A stretch of 64,000 nucleotides of DNA from positions 369,348-433,347 of the forward strand of contig JADKIU010000003.1 in the NCBI GenBank assembly GCA_016722565.1, in the 5' to 3' direction. Shown here piece by piece: positions 36,794 to 47,084 of this stretch. The stretch's first letter is position 1. Each line of letters starts with the position of its first letter. The stretch comes from Bacteroidota bacterium. GTDB lineage: Bacteria > Bacteroidota > Bacteroidia > 2-12-FULL-35-15. Under the pieces are notes generated by a model. The model was not told the origin of the DNA. It made no database searches and was given only the letters and a program-made list of their open reading frames with translations. A program made the translations under genes and the position numbers.

Positions 36794-37942
36794 ATGAGCA
36801 ACACATTCAATTTCGAAGATATTCGTCCGTATTACGACAATGAAGCACGCGGTGTGATGCGAAGATTGCAGCACGACCCGTTGTTTATGAAGTTGGTGAA
36901 TCATCTTTGGCCGACCATGACACAGGAAGAGGCCTTTGCAAAAGCGGATAAAGTAACCAGCAACATGGCCTTTCAGCTTGAATTTATGCATCAGGCCATT
37001 CGTGTAATTGTTTCCCGTTCTTCCACCGGACTAACCTGCGATGGATTTGAAAATGTAGATCCTAAAAAAGCCTACTTGTACATTGCCAACCACCGTGATA
37101 TTTTATTAGACTCTGCCATTCTTCAGATTTTATTGGTAGAACACGGCTTTGAAACCAGCGAAATTACATTTGGTAACAATTTAATGCAAGGTGATTTTAT
37201 TACCGATTTTGGTAAACTCAACCGCATGTTTACCGTATTGCGCGAAGGAAACAGCCGCGAGTTGTATGAAATCTCTCAAAAATTATCTGCTTATATCCGT
37301 CATACTATTGTCGACAAAAACGTTTCGGTATGGATTGCACAGCGCAACGGAAGAACAAAGGACGGAAATGACATGACCCAAACCGGTTTAATTAAAATGT
37401 TAAACATGAGTGGAGGCAAAAATTTTACGGAAAGCATCCGACAACTAAATATTGTTCCGCTCAGCATCTCTTACGAATATGAACCTTGTGACGATTTAAA
37501 AGTGCAAGAATTATATTTATCCTCATTACATTCAAAATATGTGAAAGCTCCTGGGGAAGACTTAAACAGCATCCTTACCGGAATTCTTCAGCCCAAAGGC
37601 CGTATTCACATGAGTGTTGGAAAACCCATTCATGCAGAACTGGCAGAAATTGAAAAGATTAGTAATGAAAATGATAAAATAAAACACCTCGTTAATTGTA
37701 TTGACGAACAATTGTCTGCCAATTATAAAGTTTGGCCGGTTAATTACATCGCTTGTGATATTGCGAATGAATCATCTGAATTCAGTTCACATTACACTGA
37801 AAAGGAAAAGAACGATTTCATTCACTACATCAAACAGAAAATAAGCAAATTAAAAGGTGAAGAACAATCCTTGTTCAACCTGTTTATCAACATGTATGCA
37901 AACCCGGTGAAAGCAAAAAAACTATCCACAATCAATCAATAG
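36794..37942 (+). CDS. PlsC/GPAT-like glycerolipid acyltransferase
   Basis: 382 aa. The acyltransferase block I motif is NHRDILLD (HxxxxD), followed by EITFGNNLMQGDF and, further on, WIAQRNGRTKDGND (block III-like R-x-G-R-x-K-D). It should transfer an acyl chain to glycerol-3-phosphate, lysophosphatidate or a related lipid at the inner membrane. No strong TM is visible, so it is likely peripheral. It starts a rightward run with the gene at 37964 and paaZ. Confidence 0.82.
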   Translation: MSNTFNFEDIRPYYDNEARGVMRRLQHDPLFMKLVNHLWPTMTQEEAFAKADKVTSNMAFQLEFMHQAIRVIVSRSSTGLTCDGFENVDPKKAYLYIANHRDILLDSAILQILLVEHGFETSEITFGNNLMQGDFITDFGKLNRMFTVLREGNSRELYEISQKLSAYIRHTIVDKNVSVWIAQRNGRTKDGNDMTQTGLIKMLNMSGGKNFTESIRQLNIVPLSISYEYEPCDDLKVQELYLSSLHSKYVKAPGEDLNSILTGILQPKGRIHMSVGKPIHAELAEIEKISNENDKIKHLVNCIDEQLSANYKVWPVNYIACDIANESSEFSSHYTEKEKNDFIHYIKQKISKLKGEEQSLFNLFINMYANPVKAKKLSTINQ

Positions 37943-37963
37943 AAACCTACTCCACTTCTTCCG

Positions 37964-38617
37964 ATGAAAACAACAACCCTTGCTTTATTCATTTTTATCA
38001 GCTCTTTTTGTTCGAATCTTCTGGCGCAAAAAACATTCACGAGCGAGGATATCTTTACACAAAAACAAATGGTATGGTATGGCTTGGATTTTACGCATTG
38101 CAAATTCATCGGCCAACCAAGTATTCACGGCAACTTTTATAAAACACCGGATTATGTTGTGAAACATTTTTTTAAAGATTGGAACATGATTCCATTGAAA
38201 GAAGGAGAAAAATACGATATCGGAAAAGCATTTGACAAAGATTACATCTATTTTGATATTGATACCGTTTTAGCAAGAGGACAGCGTTATAACAGCGACA
38301 GTCTCATAGCGTTTTCAAATGCTTACACACTAAACACCATGGCCTTTCCGGATATTATCAAATCATTTAACGGCATTGCAACCGAAGGAATTGGTGTGGT
38401 TTATTTAGTAGAAAGCTACAATAGCATCGAAGAAATTGCAACCTACTACTGCATTGTGTTTGATGTGGCTACAAAAAAAATATTTCTTCAAGAAAAAATT
38501 ACCGGCCGACCGCAAGGAGGAAGCGTGAAAACATACTGGGCCGGTGCCTTTCACGAAGCACTCGAGAAAAATGAAAAAGTATATCGCAAGTGGAAAAAAG
38601 GTGCGATGATAAAATAG
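37964..38617 (+). CDS. secreted protein of unknown function
   Basis: 217 aa with a signal peptide ending near NLLAQ. The body is a mixed alpha-beta sequence (KQMVWYGLDFTHCKFIG, GIGVVYLVESYNSIEEIATY, ITGRPQGGSVKTYWAGAFHE). I know of similar unnamed proteins in Bacteroidota but cannot name a family. It lies 21 bases after the acyltransferase and 31 bases before paaZ. Confidence 0.65.
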   Translation: MKTTTLALFIFISSFCSNLLAQKTFTSEDIFTQKQMVWYGLDFTHCKFIGQPSIHGNFYKTPDYVVKHFFKDWNMIPLKEGEKYDIGKAFDKDYIYFDIDTVLARGQRYNSDSLIAFSNAYTLNTMAFPDIIKSFNGIATEGIGVVYLVESYNSIEEIATYYCIVFDVATKKIFLQEKITGRPQGGSVKTYWAGAFHEALEKNEKVYRKWKKGAMIK

Positions 38618-38648
38618 TTTAACGTTATTAATTAGAATTTATAGCATT

Positions 38649-40694
38649 ATGAAATTAGAAAATTACGCATCCGGAAAATGGATTTCAGGAGATGGTGAAG
38701 GCCAAGCATTATTCAATGCAATTACCGGTGAACAAATTACAACAGCAAGCAGCAAAGGCTTAGATTTTGCCGAGATGATGAACTATGCTCGAAAGGTGGG
38801 CGGTCCTGCTTTACGCAAATTAACGTTTCAAGAAAGAGGCTTAATGCTAAAAGCGTTAGCCATGCACTTACAATCGAAAAAAGAAATTTTCTACAAAGTA
38901 AGTTGGGCAACGGGAGCCACTCGCTCCGACAGTTGGGTAGATATTGAAGGTGGAATTGGGAATTTATTTACATACGCCAGTTTGCGAAGACAATTTCCGA
39001 ATGAAACATTTTGTCTGGATGGAGATGCTGCAAAATTGAGTAAAAACGGAACCTTCATCGGCCATCACATTTGTGTTCCCAAAGAAGGTGTTGCCATTCA
39101 CATCAACGCGTTCAACTTCCCGGTATGGGGAATGTTGGAAAAAATTGCTGTCAATTTATTAGCCGGTGTTCCTGCAATTGTAAAACCCGCAACGGTTACT
39201 TCCTTTTTAACGGAAGCAGTGGTAAAAGAAATTGCCGCATCTAAAATTTTACCGGAAGGCGCTTTACAACTTATCTGCGGAAGCGCAAACGGCATTTTAG
39301 ACCACATCGAATCACAAGACATTGTAACGTTTACCGGCTCTGCCAGCACGGGAATGATGCTTAAGGCTCATCCCAAATTAATTCAAGAAGCCGTTTCTTT
39401 TAACATGGAAGCGGATTCATTAAACTGCTGTGTATTGGGCGCTGATGCTACACCGGGCACTCCTGAATTTGATATTTTTATCAAAGAGGTACAACGAGAA
39501 ATGACAACCAAAGCCGGACAAAAATGTACGGCCATCAGAAGAATCATTGTTCCTGAAAAATTAGTAGAAGATGTTCAAATTGCTTTAGGAAAACGATTAG
39601 CAACCACCACCATCGGTGATCCCAACGTGGAAGGAGTGCGTATGGGTGCGTTGGCAGGAAAAACACAATTGAAAGAAGTTGCTGAAAAAGTAATGCAATT
39701 GGCCAAAACACAAGAAATTGTTTTTGGTGATCTAGAAAAATTTGATGTGACCGGTGCCGACAAAAACAAAGGTGCTTTTATGTCGCCCATTTTATTCTTA
39801 AACAAAGACCCGTTTAAATTTCAAGATTGCCATAACTTAGAAGCATTCGGACCGGTAAGTACCATCATGCCCTACAAAACAATTGCCGATGCAATTGAAT
39901 TAGCAAAAATGGGAAAAGGTTCATTGGTATGTTCCATCATTACCGGTGATGATAAAATCGCGAAAGAATTTGTAATCGGAGCGGCATGTATGCATGGACG
40001 TATTTTAGTTTTAAATGCGGATTGCGCAAAAGAAAGTACCGGACACGGTTCGCCAATGCCATTGCTTACGCATGGTGGTCCGGGACGAGCAGGTGGCGGA
40101 GAAGAGATGGGCGGAAAACGTGGCGTATTCCATTACTTGCAACGCACCGCCATTCAAGGTTCTCCAACAACAATAACAAACATTACCAACAACTATCAAT
40201 ACGGAGCGAAATACATTTTGAATGACATTCATCCATTCAAACGTTATTTCGAAGAATTGGTAGTAGGCGAAACCTTAATTACTGCAAAACACAAAGTAAC
40301 ATTAGAGAACATTGAAGCATTTGCCGAATTGAGTGGTGATAAGTTTTATGCTCACATGGATGCAAACTCACTGGAAGGAACCATCTTTACTGGAAGAGTT
40401 GCTCACGGTTACTATATCTTATCCCGAGCTGCCGGCTTATTTGTGGATGCCCCAAAAGGTCCGGTTTTATTAAATTACGGAATTGATGAATGTCGATTTA
40501 CAAAACCTGTTTATCCGGGAGCTGAAATCGGTGTTCGTTTTACATGTAAAGAAAAAATTGATCAAGAGAAAAAATCAGAAGAAGATATTGCCAAAGGAAT
40601 TGTGAAATGGTTAGTAGACGTTTATGATGAAACAGGAGAAACAGTTGCCATTGCTACCATTCTCACCATGGTTAAAAAGAAAAATCAAGATTAA
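38649..40694 (+). CDS. paaZ: PaaZ: oxepin-CoA hydrolase / 3-oxo-5,6-dehydrosuberyl-CoA semialdehyde dehydrogenase
   Basis: Bifunctional ring-opening enzyme of phenylacetate catabolism. Residues 1 to about 520 form an aldehyde dehydrogenase (FTGSASTG NAD loop; catalytic Cys in AGQKCTAIRR; PILFLNKDPFKFQDCHNLEAFGP). Residues about 540-680 form a MaoC-like (R)-enoyl-CoA hydratase (DKFYAHMDANS, FTGRVAHGYYILSRAAGLF with the D and H active-site residues). Length 681 aa matches PaaZ. No other complete paa operon is in view; a PaaK-like ligase and an enoyl-CoA hydratase are encoded nearby. Confidence 0.9.
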   Translation: MKLENYASGKWISGDGEGQALFNAITGEQITTASSKGLDFAEMMNYARKVGGPALRKLTFQERGLMLKALAMHLQSKKEIFYKVSWATGATRSDSWVDIEGGIGNLFTYASLRRQFPNETFCLDGDAAKLSKNGTFIGHHICVPKEGVAIHINAFNFPVWGMLEKIAVNLLAGVPAIVKPATVTSFLTEAVVKEIAASKILPEGALQLICGSANGILDHIESQDIVTFTGSASTGMMLKAHPKLIQEAVSFNMEADSLNCCVLGADATPGTPEFDIFIKEVQREMTTKAGQKCTAIRRIIVPEKLVEDVQIALGKRLATTTIGDPNVEGVRMGALAGKTQLKEVAEKVMQLAKTQEIVFGDLEKFDVTGADKNKGAFMSPILFLNKDPFKFQDCHNLEAFGPVSTIMPYKTIADAIELAKMGKGSLVCSIITGDDKIAKEFVIGAACMHGRILVLNADCAKESTGHGSPMPLLTHGGPGRAGGGEEMGGKRGVFHYLQRTAIQGSPTTITNITNNYQYGAKYILNDIHPFKRYFEELVVGETLITAKHKVTLENIEAFAELSGDKFYAHMDANSLEGTIFTGRVAHGYYILSRAAGLFVDAPKGPVLLNYGIDECRFTKPVYPGAEIGVRFTCKEKIDQEKKSEEDIAKGIVKWLVDVYDETGETVAIATILTMVKKKNQD

Positions 40695-40695
40695 T

Positions 40696-41952
40696 TTGTT
40701 ACGCAAAGCATTTTATATTATTGCTCTTCTTTTTTCACAGTCGCTCTTTTCTCAACAAAAGAACGATTGTGAAAAATTGATGGAGTTGGCTGATTCATTG
40801 TACTTTTCAAACCCTGATTCCTCCTACTCCGTTAGTATTGAGTTTGAAAAATGTGCGCGTAAATCAAACGACTTACCGCTTATTGCTCGCTCGAATGTTT
40901 CATTAGGTAGATATCTTCTTTTAAAATCTGATTTAGAAGAGGCCAACATCAAACTCAACAACGCTTCTAAAATCTATACCGACTTAAACGACTGGAGCGG
41001 AATAGGAACCGTACTGAAGCTAAAATCAAATCTCCAAAGCCGAATCGGAAATGAAAATGAATCTACAAAACTTTTGGATGAAGCATTAACCATGTTTCGA
41101 AAAGGAAACAATACCAAAGGAATCATTAACAGCTTATTAAATTTATCCATCCGTTATTTTAAAAGTAAAGAATTTGACAAAGCTGAAGCCACATTAAAAG
41201 AGATAGAAGACAATTTCAGTTCACTTTCCAAAACAGATAGGTATTTCTTTCACCAAAACAAAGGAATATTCCTCCTTGAAACAAATCGGTTGGATGAAGC
41301 CATACGTGAGTTGAACCAAGCACATGCAATGGCGATGGAAGACAAAATGATTGATTCGGAAGCAACCATTTTGGTGTATATCGGGAAGTATTACCGTTTA
41401 AAAAAGGTGTTTGACGAATCGAAAACACAATTAGAACGAAGCATGACCATCGCAAAAGAAAATTTATTAGATCATGAATTGTCTGAAACATATGAAGAAT
41501 TAATATTGCTACATAAAGACATGGGCAACTTTGAAGAAGCCTATAACACCCTCGTGCTTCAAACGGAACTCAAAAACAAATTGCTCAACATCGAAAAGAT
41601 TAATACGATTTCTCGTTTAGAAAAAAAACTTGCACTCAGTGAAAAGGAAAAAGAAATTGAAAGGGAAAAACTAAACTCACAAAAAGCAAGAGAGCAAAAT
41701 CAGCTGTTAACCTATGCATTGATTGCCATGGCTATCTTCTGCATCTTTATCATTTACTTGTTTGTCAAAAGTCGTTCATTAAAAAATGAGATTTCAATTC
41801 AAAATAAAGATCTAGAACGACAAAATCATATCATTGAAGAAAAAAGCAAACGAATAACAGATAGTATTCAGTATGCCAAACGCATTCAACAAAGTTTATT
41901 GCCAACAGAAGTTTATATCCATAAAAGCATAAAAAGACTAAAAAAGAAATAA
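40696..41952 (+). CDS. TPR-TM receptor lacking its phosphatase domain (array member 1)
   Basis: The frame is open from an ATG at 40624 within paaZ, but the signal peptide begins at a TTG at 40696 directly after the paaZ stop (LLRKAFYIIALLFSQSLFSQ). Tetratricopeptide-like helices cover about residues 25-315 of the mature region, then a coiled coil, one TM (LLTYALIAMAIFCIFIIYLF), a second coiled coil and SIQYAKRIQQSLLPT. The last residues, LLPTEVYIHKSIKRLKKK, stop where SpoIIE phosphatases start their catalytic domain. It would sense a periplasmic signal and act on a partner in the cytoplasm; no catalytic residues are present. Confidence 0.8.
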   Translation: MLRKAFYIIALLFSQSLFSQQKNDCEKLMELADSLYFSNPDSSYSVSIEFEKCARKSNDLPLIARSNVSLGRYLLLKSDLEEANIKLNNASKIYTDLNDWSGIGTVLKLKSNLQSRIGNENESTKLLDEALTMFRKGNNTKGIINSLLNLSIRYFKSKEFDKAEATLKEIEDNFSSLSKTDRYFFHQNKGIFLLETNRLDEAIRELNQAHAMAMEDKMIDSEATILVYIGKYYRLKKVFDESKTQLERSMTIAKENLLDHELSETYEELILLHKDMGNFEEAYNTLVLQTELKNKLLNIEKINTISRLEKKLALSEKEKEIEREKLNSQKAREQNQLLTYALIAMAIFCIFIIYLFVKSRSLKNEISIQNKDLERQNHIIEEKSKRITDSIQYAKRIQQSLLPTEVYIHKSIKRLKKK

Positions 41953-41970
41953 CATTAAAATCGTAATTAC

Positions 41971-43482
41971 ATGCGCTTGTATTTCAACTATACTCTTTTA
42001 TTGATTTCCTTTTTAGCCTCCTCATTTCAACTCGTGGCGAAAGAGACTCCTATTGTTGATTCTCTAAAAACAAGAATAAAAGCACATAAAACAGATAGTG
42101 CGATTTGTTACGACTTTGATGTTTTAGCTAAAGAATATACCGGCATTAATCCTGATTCAACTATATTCTACGCCAACCAATCCTTAGCAATTGCAAAAAA
42201 AATAAAAAACTATCGCTATCAAATGGATGCATTGCTAACATTAGGCATCGTTTATAGAGAACGAGGAGAATATACGACCTCACTCGATAAATTACATACA
42301 GCGGTAGAGATTTCTAAAAAACATCATCTGGATTCGTATGCCAACAGAAGGCTTTATACTTCTCTTAATCTCACCTATACCGAACAAGGAAATTACACGG
42401 TTGGAATCGAATACGGATTTAAAGCACTAAAAGAAATTGAAAAGGAAAAAGATACACTTGGATTAGCAATGGCGAACAATAATCTCGCTAATACATATTT
42501 CTCCATTCAACAATACCCTAAAGCTATGAAGCATTATCAAATAGCTTTAAAGTACGCCTTTGCAATTAACCATTTATATGGACAAAGCTTACTGACCGGC
42601 AATGTTGGAAGTGTGTATTATGAGATGGGGAAACTCGATAGTGCAAAAATCTATTTTGATAAGTTCCTTCTGCTTACCAAAGAAGTGGGTGATATACAAG
42701 GTGAAGCAATGGCAACAGAAAACATCGGAAGCTATTATCAAAAATTAAACGACAATAAAAATGCGATTATTTATTTTGAAAAAGCTGCACTAAAATTCAT
42801 CGAGCTAAAGATGCAGCCCAATTTGGCAAATGCTTATAGCAACTTATCGGTATCTCATCTGCAGCTAAACAACCTGAAGGAATCAGAACGCTTTGGATTA
42901 CAATCCCTCGTACTTGCAACCAAAATAGAAAGCTATCCACATAAGGAACAAGCTCATCTCGCATTAAAAAACGTATATGAAAAACTGAATAATTCCAGCA
43001 AAGCTTACTTCCATTATAAAGAGTACATTGCAGCACGTGATTCCATCTTTAATGATAAAAACAAAAAAGAACAATTTAAAGCGGAGTTAATTTATGAATA
43101 TGATAAAAAGAGGTACTCCGACTCTTTAAATCAAGTCGTTTTTTCGAAAATACACGAACAAGAATTGGCCATTGCTGAAGAAAAAACAGAGAAACAAAAA
43201 ATATTTACCTATATCGCAATTGGAGTATCTATCATCTTTTTTATACTCGCATTGTATATTTTCAAAAATTACAAAGACAAACAAAAAGCAAACAAAATTA
43301 TATCGGAGCAAAAGGAAAAAGTTGAAATCCAAAAAGCAGAAATTGAATTCCAAAAAACTATCTTGGAAGAAAAAAACAAAGAGGTGACTGACTCCATTCG
43401 ATACGCAAAAAAGATTCAAACCTCACTATTACCAACAGAAAAATACATTGAGCGCAATTTAAATAAATTGAAAAAAAAATGA
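41971..43482 (+). CDS. TPR-TM receptor lacking its phosphatase domain (array member 2)
   Basis: 503 aa: signal peptide (ends near QLVAKE), about seven TPRs (for example GNVGSVYYEMGKLDSAKIYF, NIGSYYQKLNDNKNAIIYF), TM (FTYIAIGVSIIFFILALYIF) and a long coiled coil. The tail is SIRYAKKIQTSLLPT and then EKYIERNLNKLKKK. The stop overlaps the next ATG (ATGA), so translation is coupled with member 3. No kinase or phosphatase domain is present. Confidence 0.82.
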   Translation: MRLYFNYTLLLISFLASSFQLVAKETPIVDSLKTRIKAHKTDSAICYDFDVLAKEYTGINPDSTIFYANQSLAIAKKIKNYRYQMDALLTLGIVYRERGEYTTSLDKLHTAVEISKKHHLDSYANRRLYTSLNLTYTEQGNYTVGIEYGFKALKEIEKEKDTLGLAMANNNLANTYFSIQQYPKAMKHYQIALKYAFAINHLYGQSLLTGNVGSVYYEMGKLDSAKIYFDKFLLLTKEVGDIQGEAMATENIGSYYQKLNDNKNAIIYFEKAALKFIELKMQPNLANAYSNLSVSHLQLNNLKESERFGLQSLVLATKIESYPHKEQAHLALKNVYEKLNNSSKAYFHYKEYIAARDSIFNDKNKKEQFKAELIYEYDKKRYSDSLNQVVFSKIHEQELAIAEEKTEKQKIFTYIAIGVSIIFFILALYIFKNYKDKQKANKIISEQKEKVEIQKAEIEFQKTILEEKNKEVTDSIRYAKKIQTSLLPTEKYIERNLNKLKKK

Positions 43483-44912
43483 AGAAATACATTCTTTTCA
43501 TTTTTATCCTGTCGAGTTTTTCTGCCTTTGCACAGCAACAAAAAACCGACTCGCTTCTTCTTATTCTTAAATCTAGTGCACAGGATAGCAACAGAGTAAA
43601 AACCTTAAATGCGTTATGTAATGAATTTCGACTAACAGGAGAAATGGAAAAATCGTTACAACATGGGAATGAAGGATTAAAATTAGCGGAGGAACTTCAA
43701 TGGAAAAAAGGAGAAGCAGAAGCGCTGACCAATATTGGCCTCTTTCACTGGAGCAAAGGAAATTATTCCCAAGCCTTAAAAAAATATTTTGACGCACTTA
43801 AGATTTACGAAGAAACTCAAAACGAGAATAAAATTGCCAATTTGTACAGCAATATCGGCTTAGTGTATTGGAATCAAGGAGAATACCCAAAAGCATTAAA
43901 CTACTATTTCAAATCCTTAAAAATAAATGAACAATCCAACAACAAACCGGTATTAGCAAAAACCATCGCGAACATCGGAAATGTATACTGGAACCAAGGT
44001 GACCTTGATCAAGCATTAAGCTATTATTTCAAAGCACTTAAAATTGCGGAAGAAATTGGTGATAAAAACGGAGTATGCATCGATTTAGGAAACATTGGTT
44101 TGGTTTATTGGAATCAAGGTAAATACGATGATGCCTTAAGTTATTACTTCAAAGCCTTAAAAATGGCGGAAGAACTGGAATCTAAAAGTCTAATTTCTGC
44201 TTGGAAAAGCAATATTGGTAATACCTATAACTCTCAAAAAAAATACGACAAAGCAGTAGAATTTTATCTGGAATCCATTAAAATAGACAGAGAAATAGGT
44301 GATCAAGGTGGGGTTGCCACGACCCTCGGAAATATTGGTGTACTCTATTTTGACCAAAACAAAATGGAAGAAGCAAAAAAATATCTTCTGGAAGCATTGG
44401 ACATCTCAACAACCATAGGGGCTACGTATATTCAAAAAGATCATCACCTTAGCTTAAGTAAAATCTACGAGAAGGAGAATAATTTTGAAAAAGCGTTCAC
44501 GCAATATCAAGCTTACATTTCCAAAAATGATACATTAACAAACGAAGAGAACACAAAAAAAACAGTTCAATTGCAAATGCAATATGAATTCGATAAAAAA
44601 GATGCACTCGCAAAAGCTGAACAAGATAAAAAAGACAACATAGCACAAAAAGAAAAACAAAAAAATCAAATCATTATTTACGCAGTATGTGGTGGACTGC
44701 TTCTGCTTCTCGTGTTAACTGCAGTGATTTTAAGAAGCCTTAAAATCAATAAGGAACAAAACAAAATCATTTCACTCCAAAAAGACATTGTTGAAGAAAA
44801 ACAAAAAGAGATTTTGGACAGCATCCGCTACGCAAAAAGAATTCAGAATTCACTACTCCCTTCTGAAAAATATATTGAGAAGAATATTCTAAAACTCAAA
44901 AAGGGACAATGA
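43479..44912 (+). CDS. TPR-TM receptor lacking its phosphatase domain (array member 3)
   Basis: 477 aa. The signal peptide ends at FSAFAQ. The TPRs here are very regular, built on NIGxVYWNQGxYxxALxYYFKALKI (at least five copies in residues about 75-275), suggesting recent internal duplication. After TM IIIYAVCGGLLLLLVLTAVI comes the coiled coil and SIRYAKRIQNSLLPSEKYIE. The final residues are NILKLKKGQ. It overlaps members 2 and 4 by 4 bases each. Confidence 0.83.
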   Translation: MKKYILFIFILSSFSAFAQQQKTDSLLLILKSSAQDSNRVKTLNALCNEFRLTGEMEKSLQHGNEGLKLAEELQWKKGEAEALTNIGLFHWSKGNYSQALKKYFDALKIYEETQNENKIANLYSNIGLVYWNQGEYPKALNYYFKSLKINEQSNNKPVLAKTIANIGNVYWNQGDLDQALSYYFKALKIAEEIGDKNGVCIDLGNIGLVYWNQGKYDDALSYYFKALKMAEELESKSLISAWKSNIGNTYNSQKKYDKAVEFYLESIKIDREIGDQGGVATTLGNIGVLYFDQNKMEEAKKYLLEALDISTTIGATYIQKDHHLSLSKIYEKENNFEKAFTQYQAYISKNDTLTNEENTKKTVQLQMQYEFDKKDALAKAEQDKKDNIAQKEKQKNQIIIYAVCGGLLLLLVLTAVILRSLKINKEQNKIISLQKDIVEEKQKEILDSIRYAKRIQNSLLPSEKYIEKNILKLKKGQ

Positions 44913-46354
44913 AAAAACTGATTCTATTCGCTACACTCCTAATCGCATTCCATGTTGCCGGTTATTGCCAAAACAGCAAGCTAGATTCGTTGCTGACGGC
45001 TCTATCCTCCAACAAAATAAATGACACCAACAAAATAAAAACATACAATGCAATTTGTTGGGAATATTTCATCACCAGCGATTATAAAAAATCCAGGGAA
45101 TATGCCGACCTCAGCATTCAATTATGCGATCAATTAAACTTCTTAAAAGGGAAAGCAGAAGCCATCAATTATATTGGAAATATCTATGCACAAAAATCGG
45201 AATACAATGAAGCCCTGCTTCGATATAAGCAATCGCTGGAAATAAAAAAACAAATTAACGATATCAAAGGAATTGGTGCCACTTACAATAATATTGGGAA
45301 TGTACTTTGGAACCAAGGAAATCTTCCTGAAGCATTAAAAAACCACCTCGAAGCCCTAAAAATAAGAGAACAACTCGGAAACCCTAAAAACATTGCACAA
45401 TCCTTTGCAAATATTGGGAACATTTATTTATCTCAAAAAAATTATGACGAAGCTTTAACATACACATTCAAAGCGCTTGAAATGCAAGAGAAAATTGGCG
45501 ATAAATTTTCATTGGGAATCACTCATAATAATCTTGGAACCATCTACGAATCTCAAAAAAATCATACAAAATCACTTGAACACCACTTGTTATCTAAAAA
45601 ATATAGAGAAGAAGTAGGAGATAAATATGGAATTGCCCTATCCTATTTTAATATCGCATATATTCAAATACGACAAGGAGAGAACACACTTGCTGAAGAA
45701 AATCTAATGAAGTCGTTAACGATATCCGAAGAAATAGAAGACATTCAAAACATTTGCCGGATATTTATCCAGCTCACTGTTATTGAAGCATCAAAAGGCA
45801 ATTATCAAAAGGCGAAAAGCTATCAACAAAAAGCGTATGATTTTGCATTGAAAACAAATTCAAAAGAATTAATAAGAGATACTTATTGGTCGATAAGCAA
45901 TTTAGCACTCCTAACAAAAGATTGGAAAACAGCTCATATCAATTACAAAAACTATATCATCTACCGAGATAGTATTGCCAATGAAGAAAGCAACAAAACA
46001 ATAGTTCAGCAACAAATGCAATATGAGTTCGATAAAAAAGAAGCATTGGCTAAAACCGAACAAGCAAAAAAAGACGAAATTGCCACCAAAGAAAAACAAA
46101 AACAACAGATTGTATTGTATTCCACTTCCGGTGGATTATTACTCGTAATTATCCTTGCCGCATTAATTTTTAAAAACCTACAAACGAACAAAAAGAAAAA
46201 CAAGATTATTTCTCATCAAAAACAACTTGTAGAAGAAAAACAAAAGGAAATAATCGATTCCATACACTATGCAAAACGCATTCAGCATTCGTTATTGCCT
46301 ACTGAAAAATATATCGAGAAAAGTTTGAATAGATTAAAAAATGACATAAATTAG
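44909..46354 (+). CDS. TPR-TM receptor lacking its phosphatase domain (array member 4)
   Basis: 481 aa: signal peptide (ends near VAGYCQ), about six TPRs (YNNIGNVLWNQGNLPEALKN, FANIGNIYLSQKNYDEALTY), TM (IVLYSTSGGLLLVIILAALI), coiled coil, and SIHYAKRIQHSLLPT followed by EKYIEKSLNRLKNDIN. It is followed after only 4 bases by a stand-alone SpoIIE phosphatase gene. The separation is not a simple frameshift, because four other proteins in this window end at the same point. Confidence 0.83.
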   Translation: MKKLILFATLLIAFHVAGYCQNSKLDSLLTALSSNKINDTNKIKTYNAICWEYFITSDYKKSREYADLSIQLCDQLNFLKGKAEAINYIGNIYAQKSEYNEALLRYKQSLEIKKQINDIKGIGATYNNIGNVLWNQGNLPEALKNHLEALKIREQLGNPKNIAQSFANIGNIYLSQKNYDEALTYTFKALEMQEKIGDKFSLGITHNNLGTIYESQKNHTKSLEHHLLSKKYREEVGDKYGIALSYFNIAYIQIRQGENTLAEENLMKSLTISEEIEDIQNICRIFIQLTVIEASKGNYQKAKSYQQKAYDFALKTNSKELIRDTYWSISNLALLTKDWKTAHINYKNYIIYRDSIANEESNKTIVQQQMQYEFDKKEALAKTEQAKKDEIATKEKQKQQIVLYSTSGGLLLVIILAALIFKNLQTNKKKNKIISHQKQLVEEKQKEIIDSIHYAKRIQHSLLPTEKYIEKSLNRLKNDIN

Positions 46355-46358
46355 CCTC

Positions 46359-47072
46359 ATGGAAACAACTGAAACAGAAACAAAAAATTTTTTCATCCTT
46401 TACAAACCAAAAGACATTGTAAGTGGAGATTTTTATCATGCGATTGCTCATAAACCAACCGGAAGCAAAACTGAATTATTCTACATGTGTACAGCGGATT
46501 GCACTGGCCATGGAGTTCCCGGGGCATTAATGAGTATGGTGGGTATCTCTCATTTAAATGAATCCATCATTGAAAAAAACCTGATTCATCCGAATGAAAT
46601 CCTTGACAATATGAGAAAAGGAATCATTGCTTCCTTAAATCCAGAAGGCAGTGAAGAGGAAAGTAAAGATGGTATGGATTGCGTGTTGTGTGCCTATGAT
46701 TTTGAAAACATGAAATTAGAGTTTGCTGCTGCCAACAACCCTTTGTGGCTCATCAGAAATGGCGAAATGCAGGAATTCAAACCCGATAAAATGCCTGTAG
46801 GAATGTACCATTCTAAAACAGCACCTTTCTCTCTTCAAACCATCGACCTTCAAAAAGGAGATATCGTTTACACATTCACCGATGGGTATGCCGATCAGTT
46901 TGGTGGTGATAAAGGAAAAAAATACAAATACAAACAACTACAGGAAAAACTACTCCAAATAAAAGATCTTCCGTTAAGCGACCAAAAATCAATTCTTGAC
47001 AAGGAATTTGAAAAATGGAAAGGCAACTTAGAACAAGTTGATGACGTTCTGATTATTGGAGTAAAAATTTAA
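46359..47072 (+). CDS. stand-alone SpoIIE/PP2C-type serine phosphatase
   Basis: 237 aa consisting of the catalytic domain alone. Manganese-binding aspartates are visible in KDIVSGDFY, TADCTGHGVPGALMS, DGMDCVLC, FTDGYADQFGG and the terminal QVDDVLIIGV, so it should be active. There is no sensor, TM or coiled coil, only a short METTETETKN lead. It would dephosphorylate an anti-sigma antagonist or other serine/threonine phosphoprotein. It is coexpressed with four receptors whose C-termini match the linker that normally precedes this domain, so it is probably regulated by them in trans. A terminator follows. Confidence 0.9.
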   Translation: METTETETKNFFILYKPKDIVSGDFYHAIAHKPTGSKTELFYMCTADCTGHGVPGALMSMVGISHLNESIIEKNLIHPNEILDNMRKGIIASLNPEGSEEESKDGMDCVLCAYDFENMKLEFAAANNPLWLIRNGEMQEFKPDKMPVGMYHSKTAPFSLQTIDLQKGDIVYTFTDGYADQFGGDKGKKYKYKQLQEKLLQIKDLPLSDQKSILDKEFEKWKGNLEQVDDVLIIGVKI

Positions 47073-47084
47073 AGGATATCTGTC

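Noticed and set aside
46354..46359. Split between receptor 4 and the solo phosphatase as a frameshift
   Set aside because: Five proteins in the window end at the same point with similar tails, and the phosphatase has its own ATG. A sequencing error cannot explain all of them.
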